Of a stretch of DNA of 6,837 bases, positions 1-6,371 are shown in pieces; position 1 is the stretch's first letter; each line of letters opens with the position of its first letter. The DNA is from an uncultured Dorea sp. Its GTDB lineage: Bacteria > Bacillota > Clostridia > Lachnospirales > Lachnospiraceae. The notes below the pieces were generated by a model. That model was given only the letters and a program-made list of their open reading frames with translations, searched no databases and was not told the DNA's origin. Location: the NCBI GenBank assembly GCA_948844705.1, contig CAQNVT010000084.1:1-6837 (forward strand). The letters are read 5' to 3'. The translations under genes and the position numbers were made by a program.

Positions 1-78
1 ATGAAGTCGGAACTGATTACCAATGTATCCCATGATCTGAAGACACCTCTGACAGCTATTATTACCTATAGGAGTTAA
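1..78 (+). pseudogene. Sensor histidine kinase fragment (H-box only), truncated and possibly a junction artefact
   Basis: Frame 1 reads MKSELITNVSHDLKTPLT and then AIITYRS before a TAA at 76-78. The SHDLKTPLT segment is the classic H-box of the DHp (HisKA) domain of membrane sensor kinases. The phosphoacceptor His is residue 11 (codon 31-33). In intact kinases the helix continues after 'ITY' with a hydrophobic stretch (typically VDLL), followed by the N, G1 and G2 boxes of the ATPase domain. Here the similarity ends at about base 69 and the next bases are the AGGAG ribosome binding site of the following gene. The fragment therefore has no ATP-binding domain and cannot be a working kinase. The 5' end lies outside the window. 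It could be a real deletion or rearrangement scar, or a chimeric contig end in a multicopy conserved motif. Identity of the motif is near certain; the origin of the truncation is open. Confidence 0.75.
70..74 (+). promoter_or_regulatory. Ribosome binding site AGGAG for the gene starting at 82
   Basis: AGGAG lies 7 nt before the ATG at 82, an ideal Shine-Dalgarno position, and fixes that start. It overlaps the last codons of the histidine-kinase fragment, so the native promoter and leader of the downstream gene are missing or displaced. Confidence 0.8.
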
Positions 79-81
79 AAA

Positions 82-1914
82 ATGAGCGAATTTATTCTTA
101 ATGTAATCCACAGGCCTGAGATGGTGCCGGAATACTCCGCCACCGTTACGGGCCACGGCAAGGAAGAGGATATCGGAGATAAAAAGCTTCTCACAGAATC
201 TCTGGACATATTTAAGACACAGCAGAGAATTGCCCATGAAAACGGCCTGAAGGTCACCATCCATATGACCTATGCCGCCCTCTTTAACGCAGAGGCCGTA
301 GAAATATCAAAACACGACCATGAAGTATACGGAGACGAGATTGCTCTTTCTCTGCTTGGGCTTCCCTGTGAGGAATTCCGTGAAAAGTACAAGACAAAGG
401 ACTTCTGCATCTGGATGTTTTCCATGGAGGATAAAAAACGCATTGTAGATGATGTGTTTGAAAAATTCCATGACACCTTCGGTTTCTACCCGGAATCCAC
501 AGGCTCCTACTACATGGACGCTGAGCTTACCAACTATATTAAAGAGAAATATCCGATGGTGAAATGCGCGATCGCTACCTGCTGGGAGGAAGGACCAAAG
601 GCCTACCACACCTGCAACAATTCCTGGTATACGCTGTTCGACGGCGGTCCGTGGGCGCCGTGGATCCCTTCTAAACAAAATACACACGCGCCGGCAGCTG
701 ACGAAGCAGAGGACAGCGGTATCGTCGCAATCCCCCACCTGTCGCGGGATCTGCTTGCCTGCTACGACGGAAACGGCTCAAACTTCGGAACCCATCCGCA
801 AAATGTCCTTCGCGGAATGATCTACGATACAAAGACCTGGGAATTTCCCTATCTTTACAATCTGATCGACCAGTACCGCGCACAGGAGAAATACAATAAC
901 GGCTATTCCTACAACATGATGTTTGTAGGCCCCGGCTGGATGAATAAAATGGGACGCTGGGAGGCTCCCTACGAGCTGCTTCTTAAATCCTACTCTGACG
1001 GCTGCAAGTACTACGGCGACCTGAAAAAAGAAGGCAGGCTCATCGACATGACCATGTCCGAATTCGCAGACTACTACCGCAAAAAGAAGACCTATACGGA
1101 GCCGGAATGCGCCCTCTGGCGGGACATTCTCTACGGTTCTGACAAGCAGGTTTTCTGGTATACGGATCCTTATATGAGAGCCGGTGTCAGCATGGATCAG
1201 GGCGGTGCCATCTTCGATCTGCGTCCGTATGCGGCCAAGCTTAAATGGGAGGTCGGCATCGGGACAAAGCATGTACAGGATGCCTCCTACCCCTTCCTCA
1301 TTCAGGAAAAATACCGCGCCGGATACTTTACTCACTATGCGGGCGAGGGTACTATAAGAAGCGCAAAGCTGTCCTATAAAGGCGAGGAGGTCGATCTTTG
1401 CCTGTGCCGTACAAAAGCACATTTTTCGCAGGAAGGAAACACAAGGATCCTGACTCTTGACCCGGTAACCATTGAATTCTCCGGCCTGACGCTTACTCTT
1501 CAGACAAAGGAATATTTTGAAGAGGGAAGCAGCTCTGTAAAAATCGAACGGAAGATCCTCGATATGAGCGACCCGGACGCTGAGGTTGAGTTAAATGAAT
1601 ATATGGTTGCCTGCTACGGAACGACCGAATATCCGGAGGACATGACCGGCATTCTTCTTAAATGCGAAGGAGCCGAAGAAAAAGCTATTTCCTATGAGTA
1701 CCGCTGCCGCGAGGAAAGCCTTATGGGCGCTTCCGCGGTTTCCGCCGTGATCCCGGCAATCGAGACAAAGGTTTCCATGGCTCCGTCGGCAGACGCGGAG
1801 GGCTATATAAGAGAGGGCTATGCATTCTCGCCGATGTTTACGCTCGGATATAAGAAAAAAATAACAGATAAGGAGATGTTCGCGACATGGCTCAGGCTGG
1901 AAAAGGCAAATTAA
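82..1914 (+). CDS. Putative glycoside hydrolase/deacetylase-barrel (NodB/GH57-like) protein, cytoplasmic, 610 aa
   Basis: The ATG is supported by AGGAG 7 nt upstream. There is no signal peptide or membrane segment, so the product should be cytoplasmic. The N-terminal ~350 residues alternate strands and helices as in the (beta/alpha)7 glycoside hydrolase/deacetylase superfamily: a first strand FILNVIHRPEM (4-14), a second KVTIHMTYAALF (57-68), then HDHEVYGDEIALSLLG (78-93), a long helix near 115-134, and FGFYPESTGSYYMDAELTNYI (133-153), whose pattern recalls 'tethered' NodB and GH57 barrels. A Trp/Pro-rich loop (PWAPWIP, 190-196) and His/Asp clusters (77-85, 202-219) could line a sugar site. 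Residues ~370-600 look beta-rich and may form an accessory sandwich. I cannot assign catalytic residues or a substrate with certainty. The neighbouring convergent operon carries a GH20 enzyme, which makes a carbohydrate role plausible. It overlaps the zinc-ribbon gene downstream. Superfamily placement is inference at moderate confidence; that it is a real gene is near certain. Confidence 0.8.
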   Translation: MSEFILNVIHRPEMVPEYSATVTGHGKEEDIGDKKLLTESLDIFKTQQRIAHENGLKVTIHMTYAALFNAEAVEISKHDHEVYGDEIALSLLGLPCEEFREKYKTKDFCIWMFSMEDKKRIVDDVFEKFHDTFGFYPESTGSYYMDAELTNYIKEKYPMVKCAIATCWEEGPKAYHTCNNSWYTLFDGGPWAPWIPSKQNTHAPAADEAEDSGIVAIPHLSRDLLACYDGNGSNFGTHPQNVLRGMIYDTKTWEFPYLYNLIDQYRAQEKYNNGYSYNMMFVGPGWMNKMGRWEAPYELLLKSYSDGCKYYGDLKKEGRLIDMTMSEFADYYRKKKTYTEPECALWRDILYGSDKQVFWYTDPYMRAGVSMDQGGAIFDLRPYAAKLKWEVGIGTKHVQDASYPFLIQEKYRAGYFTHYAGEGTIRSAKLSYKGEEVDLCLCRTKAHFSQEGNTRILTLDPVTIEFSGLTLTLQTKEYFEEGSSSVKIERKILDMSDPDAEVELNEYMVACYGTTEYPEDMTGILLKCEGAEEKAISYEYRCREESLMGASAVSAVIPAIETKVSMAPSADAEGYIREGYAFSPMFTLGYKKKITDKEMFATWLRLEKAN

Positions 1915-2105
1915 ATTACAGATGCCCCTCCTGCTTTATGAGGGATCTGGATATCGATATGTTCTATGACAAGGACAAAAAAGAATATTACTGCATCAGA
2001 TGCCAGTATACCGGAAGTGAAGAGGATGTACTTGCCAAAAATGAAATGGTACGGACACGGTATGGGGCGATGAATACGCGGTATACGAAATTTGATTTTG
2101 ATTAG
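1887..2105 (+). CDS. Small zinc-ribbon protein, 72 aa
   Basis: A 72-residue protein with two CxxC knuckles: CPSC at residues 13-16 and CIRC at 36-39, 19 residues apart, separated by an acidic/lysine-rich hairpin (DKDKKEYY). This is the zinc-ribbon arrangement found in TFIIB-type and rubredoxin-like small bacterial proteins, and it should bind one structural Zn. Nothing else identifies a function. The C-terminal tail is basic and aromatic (RTRYGAMNTRYTKFDFD, 56-72). AAGGAG at 1870-1875 lies 11 nt before the ATG, inside the upstream gene. The coding regions overlap by 28 nt in different frames, so the two are probably translationally coupled and made together. A terminator follows the stop by 13 nt, making this the last gene of its transcript. 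Possible roles are nucleic-acid or protein interaction; none can be proven here. Confidence 0.8.
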   Translation: MAQAGKGKLNYRCPSCFMRDLDIDMFYDKDKKEYYCIRCQYTGSEEDVLAKNEMVRTRYGAMNTRYTKFDFD

Positions 2106-2118
2106 ATCTTAAAATAAT

Positions 2119-2156
2119 CCCCCGGAAGCAATACGCTTTTTGCACGCTTCCGGGGG
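2119..2156. terminator. Bidirectional Rho-independent terminator between convergent genes
   Basis: Perfect 11-bp inverted repeat CCCCCGGAAGC (2119-2129) / GCTTCCGGGGG (2146-2156) with a 16-nt loop. On the plus strand it is followed by AGCTTTATTTCC. On the minus strand it is followed by ATTATTTTAAGA. It lies 13 nt after the zinc-ribbon stop and 18 nt after the stop of the convergent hexosaminidase gene, so it can end transcripts from both sides. The T-tracts are imperfect, but the GC-rich stem is strong. Confidence 0.88.
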
Positions 2157-2174
2157 AGCTTTATTTCCTCGTAA

Positions 2175-3617
2175 TTATATATTCTCCTGAGCCCTTTTTA
2201 CCTCTTCCCGATCTTCCTGAGAAAAATTCGCCTGAAACTCCCGGGTCTGCCGTTCCGCCGTCTCCCCGTCAGGTGTCCACCCATAAGAAGGAGTTGCCCG
2301 GACTCCGTATTTTTCAAACAGCGGAAACAGCTTCTTAAGCCTCCTCTTAAAATCCTCATAGCCTGGACGTGCTTTGCCGCACCAGCCGGCCTCGGCGGAA
2401 GCGGCAAACCTTGGGAAGCTTAGCTCCTCCAGCCTCTCCTCATCCCGGATAAATTCCGTCCAGATCAGACATTCCATGCCCAATACAGAGGTATCGGCAT
2501 ATTCCCCTAATTCCGCGGGAGCCGTGTCAAGCTCATAGATATTTTTCAAAGAATGCATACCGTAAGGATAATCGCAGTAGCTGTTCGGAACAATGGATAC
2601 AATAGCCTTTCCGCCTTTTTTCAGATGCGCCCTGATCTGATTATCCCGGTCCTCCGTCCAGATCTGCACTGCCGCGCCCGCATCCAGATTTCCGCCGTAT
2701 ACGGCCTCGTTCCAGACAATCGGAGTCCTCCCCTTCTCAAGCAGGTAAGCTGCGATACGGCTTTCCATATATCCCTGAAGCTCCTGTTCGTTCCTGAGGC
2801 CTTCCTCCTCTATACGCTTCTGGCAATACGGACAGCTCTTCCACCTCTCCTTCGGCGCTTCATCTCCCCCGATATGAAAATATTTCCCCGGGAAAAGCTC
2901 CAAAAGCTCCTCCAGAATACCCTCGATAAAGGTAAACACCGCTTCCTTTCCGGCACAGAATATCTCTTTATAAATTCCTGCCCTCGTTCCCACCTCTATC
3001 TGCTCTCCGGTGCAGGACAATTCCGGATATGCCGCAAGAATTGCCGACACATGCCCCGGCATATCTATCTCAGGTACCACGGTAACACCGTACCGGCTGC
3101 AAAATTCTATGATTTCTCTGATCTTGTCCCGGCTGTAATATCCGCCCTCGGTCTCCTCCGACGCATAATTTCCAAAATGATCTCCCTTTCTCACTGATCC
3201 GATCTCGTGAAGCCTCGGATAACGCCTGCTCTCAATCCTCCACCCCTGATCGTCGGAAAGATGCCAGTGAAAATAATTCAGCTTGAATTCTGCGGACATA
3301 CGGATCATTTTTTTCAGCTCCTCCACCGAAAAAAAGTGTCTGGCACAGTCGATATGAAAGGATCGGTACGGATACGCCGGAGCGTCCGTAAGCTCCATAC
3401 AGGGGAGCATTTCTCCATAAACCAGCTTTAACTGCTCAAGCGTTGTCCGGGCATAAAAAAGCCCTGTCGCCGTCCCTCCCTCAAGCGTAATCTCCTCCGG
3501 CCGTACGAGAATACGGTACTCTTCCTCTTTAAGCCCCGGGCAGAGCCTTTCCCTGGTCTTCGTATTCTCCGGAACAATTCCTCCCGTCAATACAATATTA
3601 CGCGGCTGCGGTATCAT
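2175..3617 (-). CDS. Cytoplasmic beta-N-acetylhexosaminidase, glycoside hydrolase family 20
   Basis: A 480-aa exo-acting enzyme expected to release terminal beta-linked GlcNAc or GalNAc by substrate-assisted catalysis. Numbered from the ATG at 3617, a short alpha/beta N-terminal domain (~1-80, the GH20b type, with ATGLFYARTTL at 50-60) precedes a TIM barrel. Signature motifs are FHIDCARHFF (87-96), NYFHWHLSDDQGWRIE (114-129), VVPEIDMPGH (180-189) and YFHIGGDEAPKERW (246-259). D252-E253 is the catalytic pair: Asp orients the substrate acetamido group and Glu is the general acid. W302, W320 and W386 sit where the family lines the -1 subsite. There is no signal peptide, so the substrate is probably an imported oligosaccharide. 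An ATG 30 nt further upstream (3647) is in frame, but AAGGGGGGAG stands 7 nt before 3617, making that the better start. It is the last gene of the MATE-AraC-GH20 operon, 34 nt after the AraC stop. The product is confident; the linkage preference is unknown. Confidence 0.95.
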   Translation of the reverse strand: MIPQPRNIVLTGGIVPENTKTRERLCPGLKEEEYRILVRPEEITLEGGTATGLFYARTTLEQLKLVYGEMLPCMELTDAPAYPYRSFHIDCARHFFSVEELKKMIRMSAEFKLNYFHWHLSDDQGWRIESRRYPRLHEIGSVRKGDHFGNYASEETEGGYYSRDKIREIIEFCSRYGVTVVPEIDMPGHVSAILAAYPELSCTGEQIEVGTRAGIYKEIFCAGKEAVFTFIEGILEELLELFPGKYFHIGGDEAPKERWKSCPYCQKRIEEEGLRNEQELQGYMESRIAAYLLEKGRTPIVWNEAVYGGNLDAGAAVQIWTEDRDNQIRAHLKKGGKAIVSIVPNSYCDYPYGMHSLKNIYELDTAPAELGEYADTSVLGMECLIWTEFIRDEERLEELSFPRFAASAEAGWCGKARPGYEDFKRRLKKLFPLFEKYGVRATPSYGWTPDGETAERQTREFQANFSQEDREEVKRAQENI

Positions 3618-3624
3618 ATACTTT

Positions 3625-3634
3625 CTCCCCCCTT
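3625..3634 (-). promoter_or_regulatory. Ribosome binding site deciding the GH20 start
   Basis: On the minus strand AAGGGGGGAG is followed by 7 nt and the ATG at 3617. The in-frame ATG at 3647 has no comparable site at the right distance, so the protein most likely starts MIPQPRN rather than MFLYQGG. Confidence 0.75.
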
Positions 3635-3651
3635 GATATAGGAACAAGGCT

Positions 3652-4596
3652 TTACCATCCCTGCTCCGAATGAATCCATGATTTTAATAGCTGCTGCTCA
3701 TAGTTTTCCGGCCGTTTGCGCCACTCACTGGGAGAAATCCCGGTTACCTGCCTGAAATTGCGGTTAAAGGTAGACGGTGTTGTAAATCCACATTTAGACG
3801 CGATCTCGGACACGGATTCATCCGTATTTTTCAGATAGTTACATGACGCCTGTACTCTCACCAGATTAACATATTCCAACGGGCTCATATTAATATACTC
3901 GGAGAATATCCTGCGAAAATGCGTCTCGCTGATGTGGCACCACTTCGCCAGCTCTTCAATTCTAAGCGGCTCCATGTAATGAAGTGTTATATAATCCATC
4001 GCGCGGGCAATCGGTATCGTAACCCTTCCGCTTAATTCTACCGGACCCTTTACCTCTTTGTTCTCTCTTGCAATATTAACAAGAAGCTCCACAACAGCCC
4101 CCTTTGCTTCCTCCAGATAAAACTCCTCCGTACACCGCATGATCTCTATAAGATTCCGGATCTTCCCCGCAATTTTAGGGTCATCCTCTGCCTTTTTAAA
4201 TATTGCTTTTGAATTAATTTTATAGAGCATGACATTCATACGCTTCTTATTTTTATTTCCAAAGCCCTGATACAGCTCCTCCAGTATCTGATCTACATCT
4301 ATAAACAGATATTCCCATTTGCTTAATGTACCCGGCTCACTGTTTGTCGTATGCGGATAATTCTTCGGAATCACAGTAAACTCATCACCCTCATAATGAT
4401 ACTCCTCCCCACCAAGTATCATGGAGCCTGTCCCGTCATAACAATACCCTATTTCCAGATAATTATGGAAATGCAGATAGTCAATGTCACGCCCGTAGGA
4501 CTGTACCCATTTCTGCCCAAGCAATGCAAGAATCGAGCTTCCCTCCGGCATCTTATAATAACGGAATTCTAATTTTGGCTTTTTCTTTTTAGACAT
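3652..4596 (-). CDS. AraC-family transcriptional regulator with N-terminal cupin sensor domain
   Basis: A 314-aa regulator read from the ATG at 4596 (MSKKKKPKLEF). AGGAG (4609-4605) lies 8 nt upstream. The open frame extends to 4764, but that part only shadows the MATE gene. The N-terminal ~41-100 region is a cupin ligand pocket: HFHNYLEIGY (42-51), a G-rich turn, and EGDEFTVIPKNYPHT (69-83). The C-terminal ~190-295 region is the AraC/XylS DNA-binding domain with two helix-turn-helix units: RIEELAKWCHISETHFRRIF (212-231) and SVSEIASKCGFTTPSTFNRNF (261-281), closed by the family signature GISPSEWRK. Members of this architecture usually bind a sugar or related metabolite and activate nearby carbohydrate genes. 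Its place between a transporter and a hexosaminidase suggests that it controls its own operon in response to an amino-sugar-containing ligand; the ligand is inferred. The start overlaps the end of the MATE gene by 28 nt, indicating coupled translation. Confidence 0.93.
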   Translation of the reverse strand: MSKKKKPKLEFRYYKMPEGSSILALLGQKWVQSYGRDIDYLHFHNYLEIGYCYDGTGSMILGGEEYHYEGDEFTVIPKNYPHTTNSEPGTLSKWEYLFIDVDQILEELYQGFGNKNKKRMNVMLYKINSKAIFKKAEDDPKIAGKIRNLIEIMRCTEEFYLEEAKGAVVELLVNIARENKEVKGPVELSGRVTIPIARAMDYITLHYMEPLRIEELAKWCHISETHFRRIFSEYINMSPLEYVNLVRVQASCNYLKNTDESVSEIASKCGFTTPSTFNRNFRQVTGISPSEWRKRPENYEQQLLKSWIHSEQGW

Positions 4597-5969
4597 ACAT
4601 CTTTCTCCTGTCTGAAGCGTTTTTCCTGCTCCTTTACTGCCCTTGTTTCCCAGACTCCGGAATAATACCGTACTCCGCCTACGAAAGCCGCACATACCCA
4701 TGTAATCGGCGATACGAACCAGAGTCCCCAGTGTCCGAACAATCCTGGCAATAAAAATGCACATCCGATCCTTGTGACAACCTCGCTTACTCCCATGAGT
4801 ACGGTCACAGCCACATCTCCTGACGCCCGGAGGATATTATGGTATACCACAAGGATTCCTCCGGCAATGAAAAATACGGCAAAAACCTTCATATACTCTA
4901 CACCTAACGCGATCGCCTCCGGCGTCCTCGTAAATGCCTCCATAATCGGTCTTGCAAACACAAAGACAATCGGACAGAATATTCCATAAGAGACAAGATT
5001 CATAAGATAGGCGCTTCTAACCCCTCTTCTCACCCTGGTAAAGTTACTGGCCCCCACATTCTGACCTGCAAAGGTCCCGAGAGCGGAGCCAATGGCATCC
5101 CCAAGCTGGAAGCCCAGCCCCTCCACCTTCACACAGACACCGTAGGCAACGATCATTGCCGTACCATACGTGTTGATTACTGCCTGCAGAGTCATATCCG
5201 AAATCGAGATAATACTCATCTGAAGCCCTGTCGGTATCCCATAGCGGAGCACCTGCCCCACCAGATAAATATCCGGCTTCCACTCTTTACGCGGCACCCT
5301 TAGAAACGGCAGGATCTTAAATGCATAAGCCATGCACAAAATACCGGAGATCATCTGGGACAACACGGTCGCAAACGCAGCCCCTGCGGTTCCCATAGGA
5401 ATCCACACCACAAGCACAACATCCAGAAACACATTCAGCACACTGGACACGATCAGGAAAACAAGCGGAACCACAGAATTTCCAAGCGCCCGCAGAACGG
5501 CTGCGCTGAAATTATAAAGCATGGTCGCCGCACTCCCGGCATAGATGACAAAAAGATACACTCCCGCCGCCGGAAGAAGCGCTTCGGATGTCTGAAGAAG
5601 CCGAAGCAGCGGTTCCGTCGTCAGCATACCGCCTATGGTAATAAGAAGCGTCACGCCGGCCGCCACATACGCGCCGGCCACGAAGGTACGGCGGATCTCC
5701 CCCTCCTGCTGTGCCCCGTAATACTGCGAAATCACAACGCTGACTCCCGTAGTCACTCCCATCATGACAGAAAACAGCATATACGTAGCCGATCCTGAAA
5801 TACTGACTGCCGCCAGAGCCTCGTCCCCAAGAAATCTCCCTACGATATAGGTGTCTGCAAAATTATATATCCTCTGGCACAGCATTCCGAAAAGAACCGG
5901 AAGCGCAAACCTCGTCATCTGGCTAAGCACCGGCCCCTTCGTCATATCCATAACCTTTTCACTGCTCAT
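4569..5969 (-). CDS. MATE-family multidrug/toxin efflux transporter
   Basis: A 466-aa integral inner-membrane antiporter of the MATE (multidrug and toxic compound extrusion) family, normal in length and with about 12 hydrophobic segments. The opening segment QMTRFALPVLFGMLCQRIYN (17-36) followed by FADTYIVGRFLGDEALAAVS (37-56) is the characteristic N-terminal MATE pattern. Internal two-fold symmetry is visible: SQYYGAQQEGEIRR (81-94) in the first half corresponds to AGQNVGASNFTRVRRG (301-316) in the second. Such proteins export cationic or aromatic compounds using a Na+ or H+ gradient; the substrate cannot be predicted here. The C-terminus is a basic, charged cytoplasmic tail (443-466) that runs into the AraC start. 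AGAGG at 5980-5976, 6 nt before the ATG, supports the start. It is the first gene of the MATE-AraC-GH20 operon and follows a candidate promoter. Export of an inhibitory sugar-linked compound is one possible link to the downstream genes, but co-transcription alone does not prove it. Confidence 0.93.
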   Translation of the reverse strand: MSSEKVMDMTKGPVLSQMTRFALPVLFGMLCQRIYNFADTYIVGRFLGDEALAAVSISGSATYMLFSVMMGVTTGVSVVISQYYGAQQEGEIRRTFVAGAYVAAGVTLLITIGGMLTTEPLLRLLQTSEALLPAAGVYLFVIYAGSAATMLYNFSAAVLRALGNSVVPLVFLIVSSVLNVFLDVVLVVWIPMGTAGAAFATVLSQMISGILCMAYAFKILPFLRVPRKEWKPDIYLVGQVLRYGIPTGLQMSIISISDMTLQAVINTYGTAMIVAYGVCVKVEGLGFQLGDAIGSALGTFAGQNVGASNFTRVRRGVRSAYLMNLVSYGIFCPIVFVFARPIMEAFTRTPEAIALGVEYMKVFAVFFIAGGILVVYHNILRASGDVAVTVLMGVSEVVTRIGCAFLLPGLFGHWGLWFVSPITWVCAAFVGGVRYYSGVWETRAVKEQEKRFRQEKDVCLKRKSQN

Positions 5970-6016
5970 AGATATCCTCTTTCTTTCGTTCTTAACATTT
6001 TCTTAAAAAAGATGAT

Positions 6017-6051
6017 ATTATAACTTTACCAATGTATGTGATTTTCGTCAA
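6017..6051 (-). promoter_or_regulatory. Candidate sigma-A promoter of the MATE-AraC-GH20 operon
   Basis: On the minus strand TTGACG (6051-6046) is followed after 17 nt by TAAAGT (6028-6023), which is preceded by TGG, an extended -10 (TGn) context. A perfect TATAAT directly follows at 6022-6017 but would give a 23-nt spacer, so the -10 choice is ambiguous. Either gives a leader of about 40-50 nt before the MATE ATG. A 5-bp inverted repeat, TCAAC-AAAAA-GTTGA (6048-6062), overlaps the -35 and is a possible operator. Confidence 0.55.
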
Positions 6052-6061
6052 CAAAAAGTTG

Positions 6062-6117
6062 AGCAAAGAAAAAGATGAGACTGCCGCTGCCGCGGTCGTC
6101 TCATCTTTTTCTTTGCT
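6062..6117. terminator. Long hairpin, probable bidirectional terminator after the decayed ATPase gene
   Basis: Perfect 20-bp arms AGCAAAGAAAAAGATGAGAC (6062-6081) and GTCTCATCTTTTTCTTTGCT (6098-6117). Inside them, after a 2x2 mismatch, CCGC (6084-6087) pairs with GCGG (6092-6095), leaving a 4-nt loop. The inner GC-rich stem followed by TTTTTCTTTGCTT fits an intrinsic terminator in both directions, since the A-rich 5' arm gives the T-tract on the other strand. On the minus strand it directly follows the stop of the ATPase remnant and lies just upstream of the MATE promoter, insulating the two transcription units. Confidence 0.75.
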
Positions 6118-6351
6118 TATTTAATTTTATTTTGATCAATCCACTTTTCTGTTTTCACAAAATTTCCGAAAATCTCATCAAATCCACAGCAAAAATCAGA
6201 TTCGCCGGCAAAAAAGATGGCACAGACCCCTTCAAAACTAATTCTTGCCACAATATAATCTTTATTTAAACTATCCTTCAATAAGCGCAGAGTAGTTGTT
6301 TTTCCATATTGCCTCGCACGATTATACTCCGGTCACATTAAAGCGCTTCAT
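6117..6351 (-). pseudogene. Remnant of an AAA-ATPase-like / PD-(D/E)XK protein gene (internal deletion, C-terminus lost)
   Basis: From the ATG at 6351, with AGGAG 9 nt upstream (6365-6361), the minus strand reads MKRFNVTGV and then TAA (6324-6322). In a second frame, from about 6323 to the TAA at 6119-6117, it reads NRARQYGKTTTLRLLKDSLN and then KDYIVARISFEGVCAIFF, ending in DQNKIK. 'MKRFNVTG' and 'NRARQYGKTTTL' are respectively the N-terminus and the Walker A (P-loop, GKT) of the AAA-ATPase-like family (Pfam AAA-ATPase_like, usually followed by a PDDEXK_9 domain, roughly 500+ residues). In intact members a segment ending in 'FTI' sits between the two motifs. Here it is missing and the frames do not match, so an internal deletion destroyed the gene. 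Only ~67 residues remain after the junction, lacking Walker B, the sensor regions and the nuclease-like domain. It follows the Rpn-like gene by 20 nt in the same orientation. The family recognition is from memory and the deletion length is inferred. Confidence 0.75.
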
Positions 6352-6371
6352 TTCTATCGTCTCCTGCTCCG

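Noticed and set aside
778..1422. 214-residue open frame on the minus strand
   Set aside because: It lies wholly antisense to the 610-aa gene, has no ribosome binding site or recognisable motif, and its composition is that of a reverse-frame shadow.
2553..3197. 214-residue open frame on the plus strand
   Set aside because: Antisense to the GH20 catalytic region, whose motifs (HWHLSDDQGW, GGDEAP) are unmistakable; no family features of its own.
1887..4596. Both gene overlaps (1887-1914 and 4569-4596) are exactly 28 nt
   Set aside because: The sequences and reading contexts are unrelated; equal length is most simply coincidence in compact operons.
4597..4764. N-terminal extension of the AraC gene to an ATG at 4764
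   Set aside because: The extension overlaps the MATE coding region by almost 200 nt, has no cupin or HTH character, and the ATG at 4596 has an AGGAG at 8 nt.
6075..6269. 64-residue plus-strand open frame starting in the hairpin
   Set aside because: Its start lies inside the terminator stem with no Shine-Dalgarno, and the opposite strand carries the recognisable AAA-ATPase remnant.
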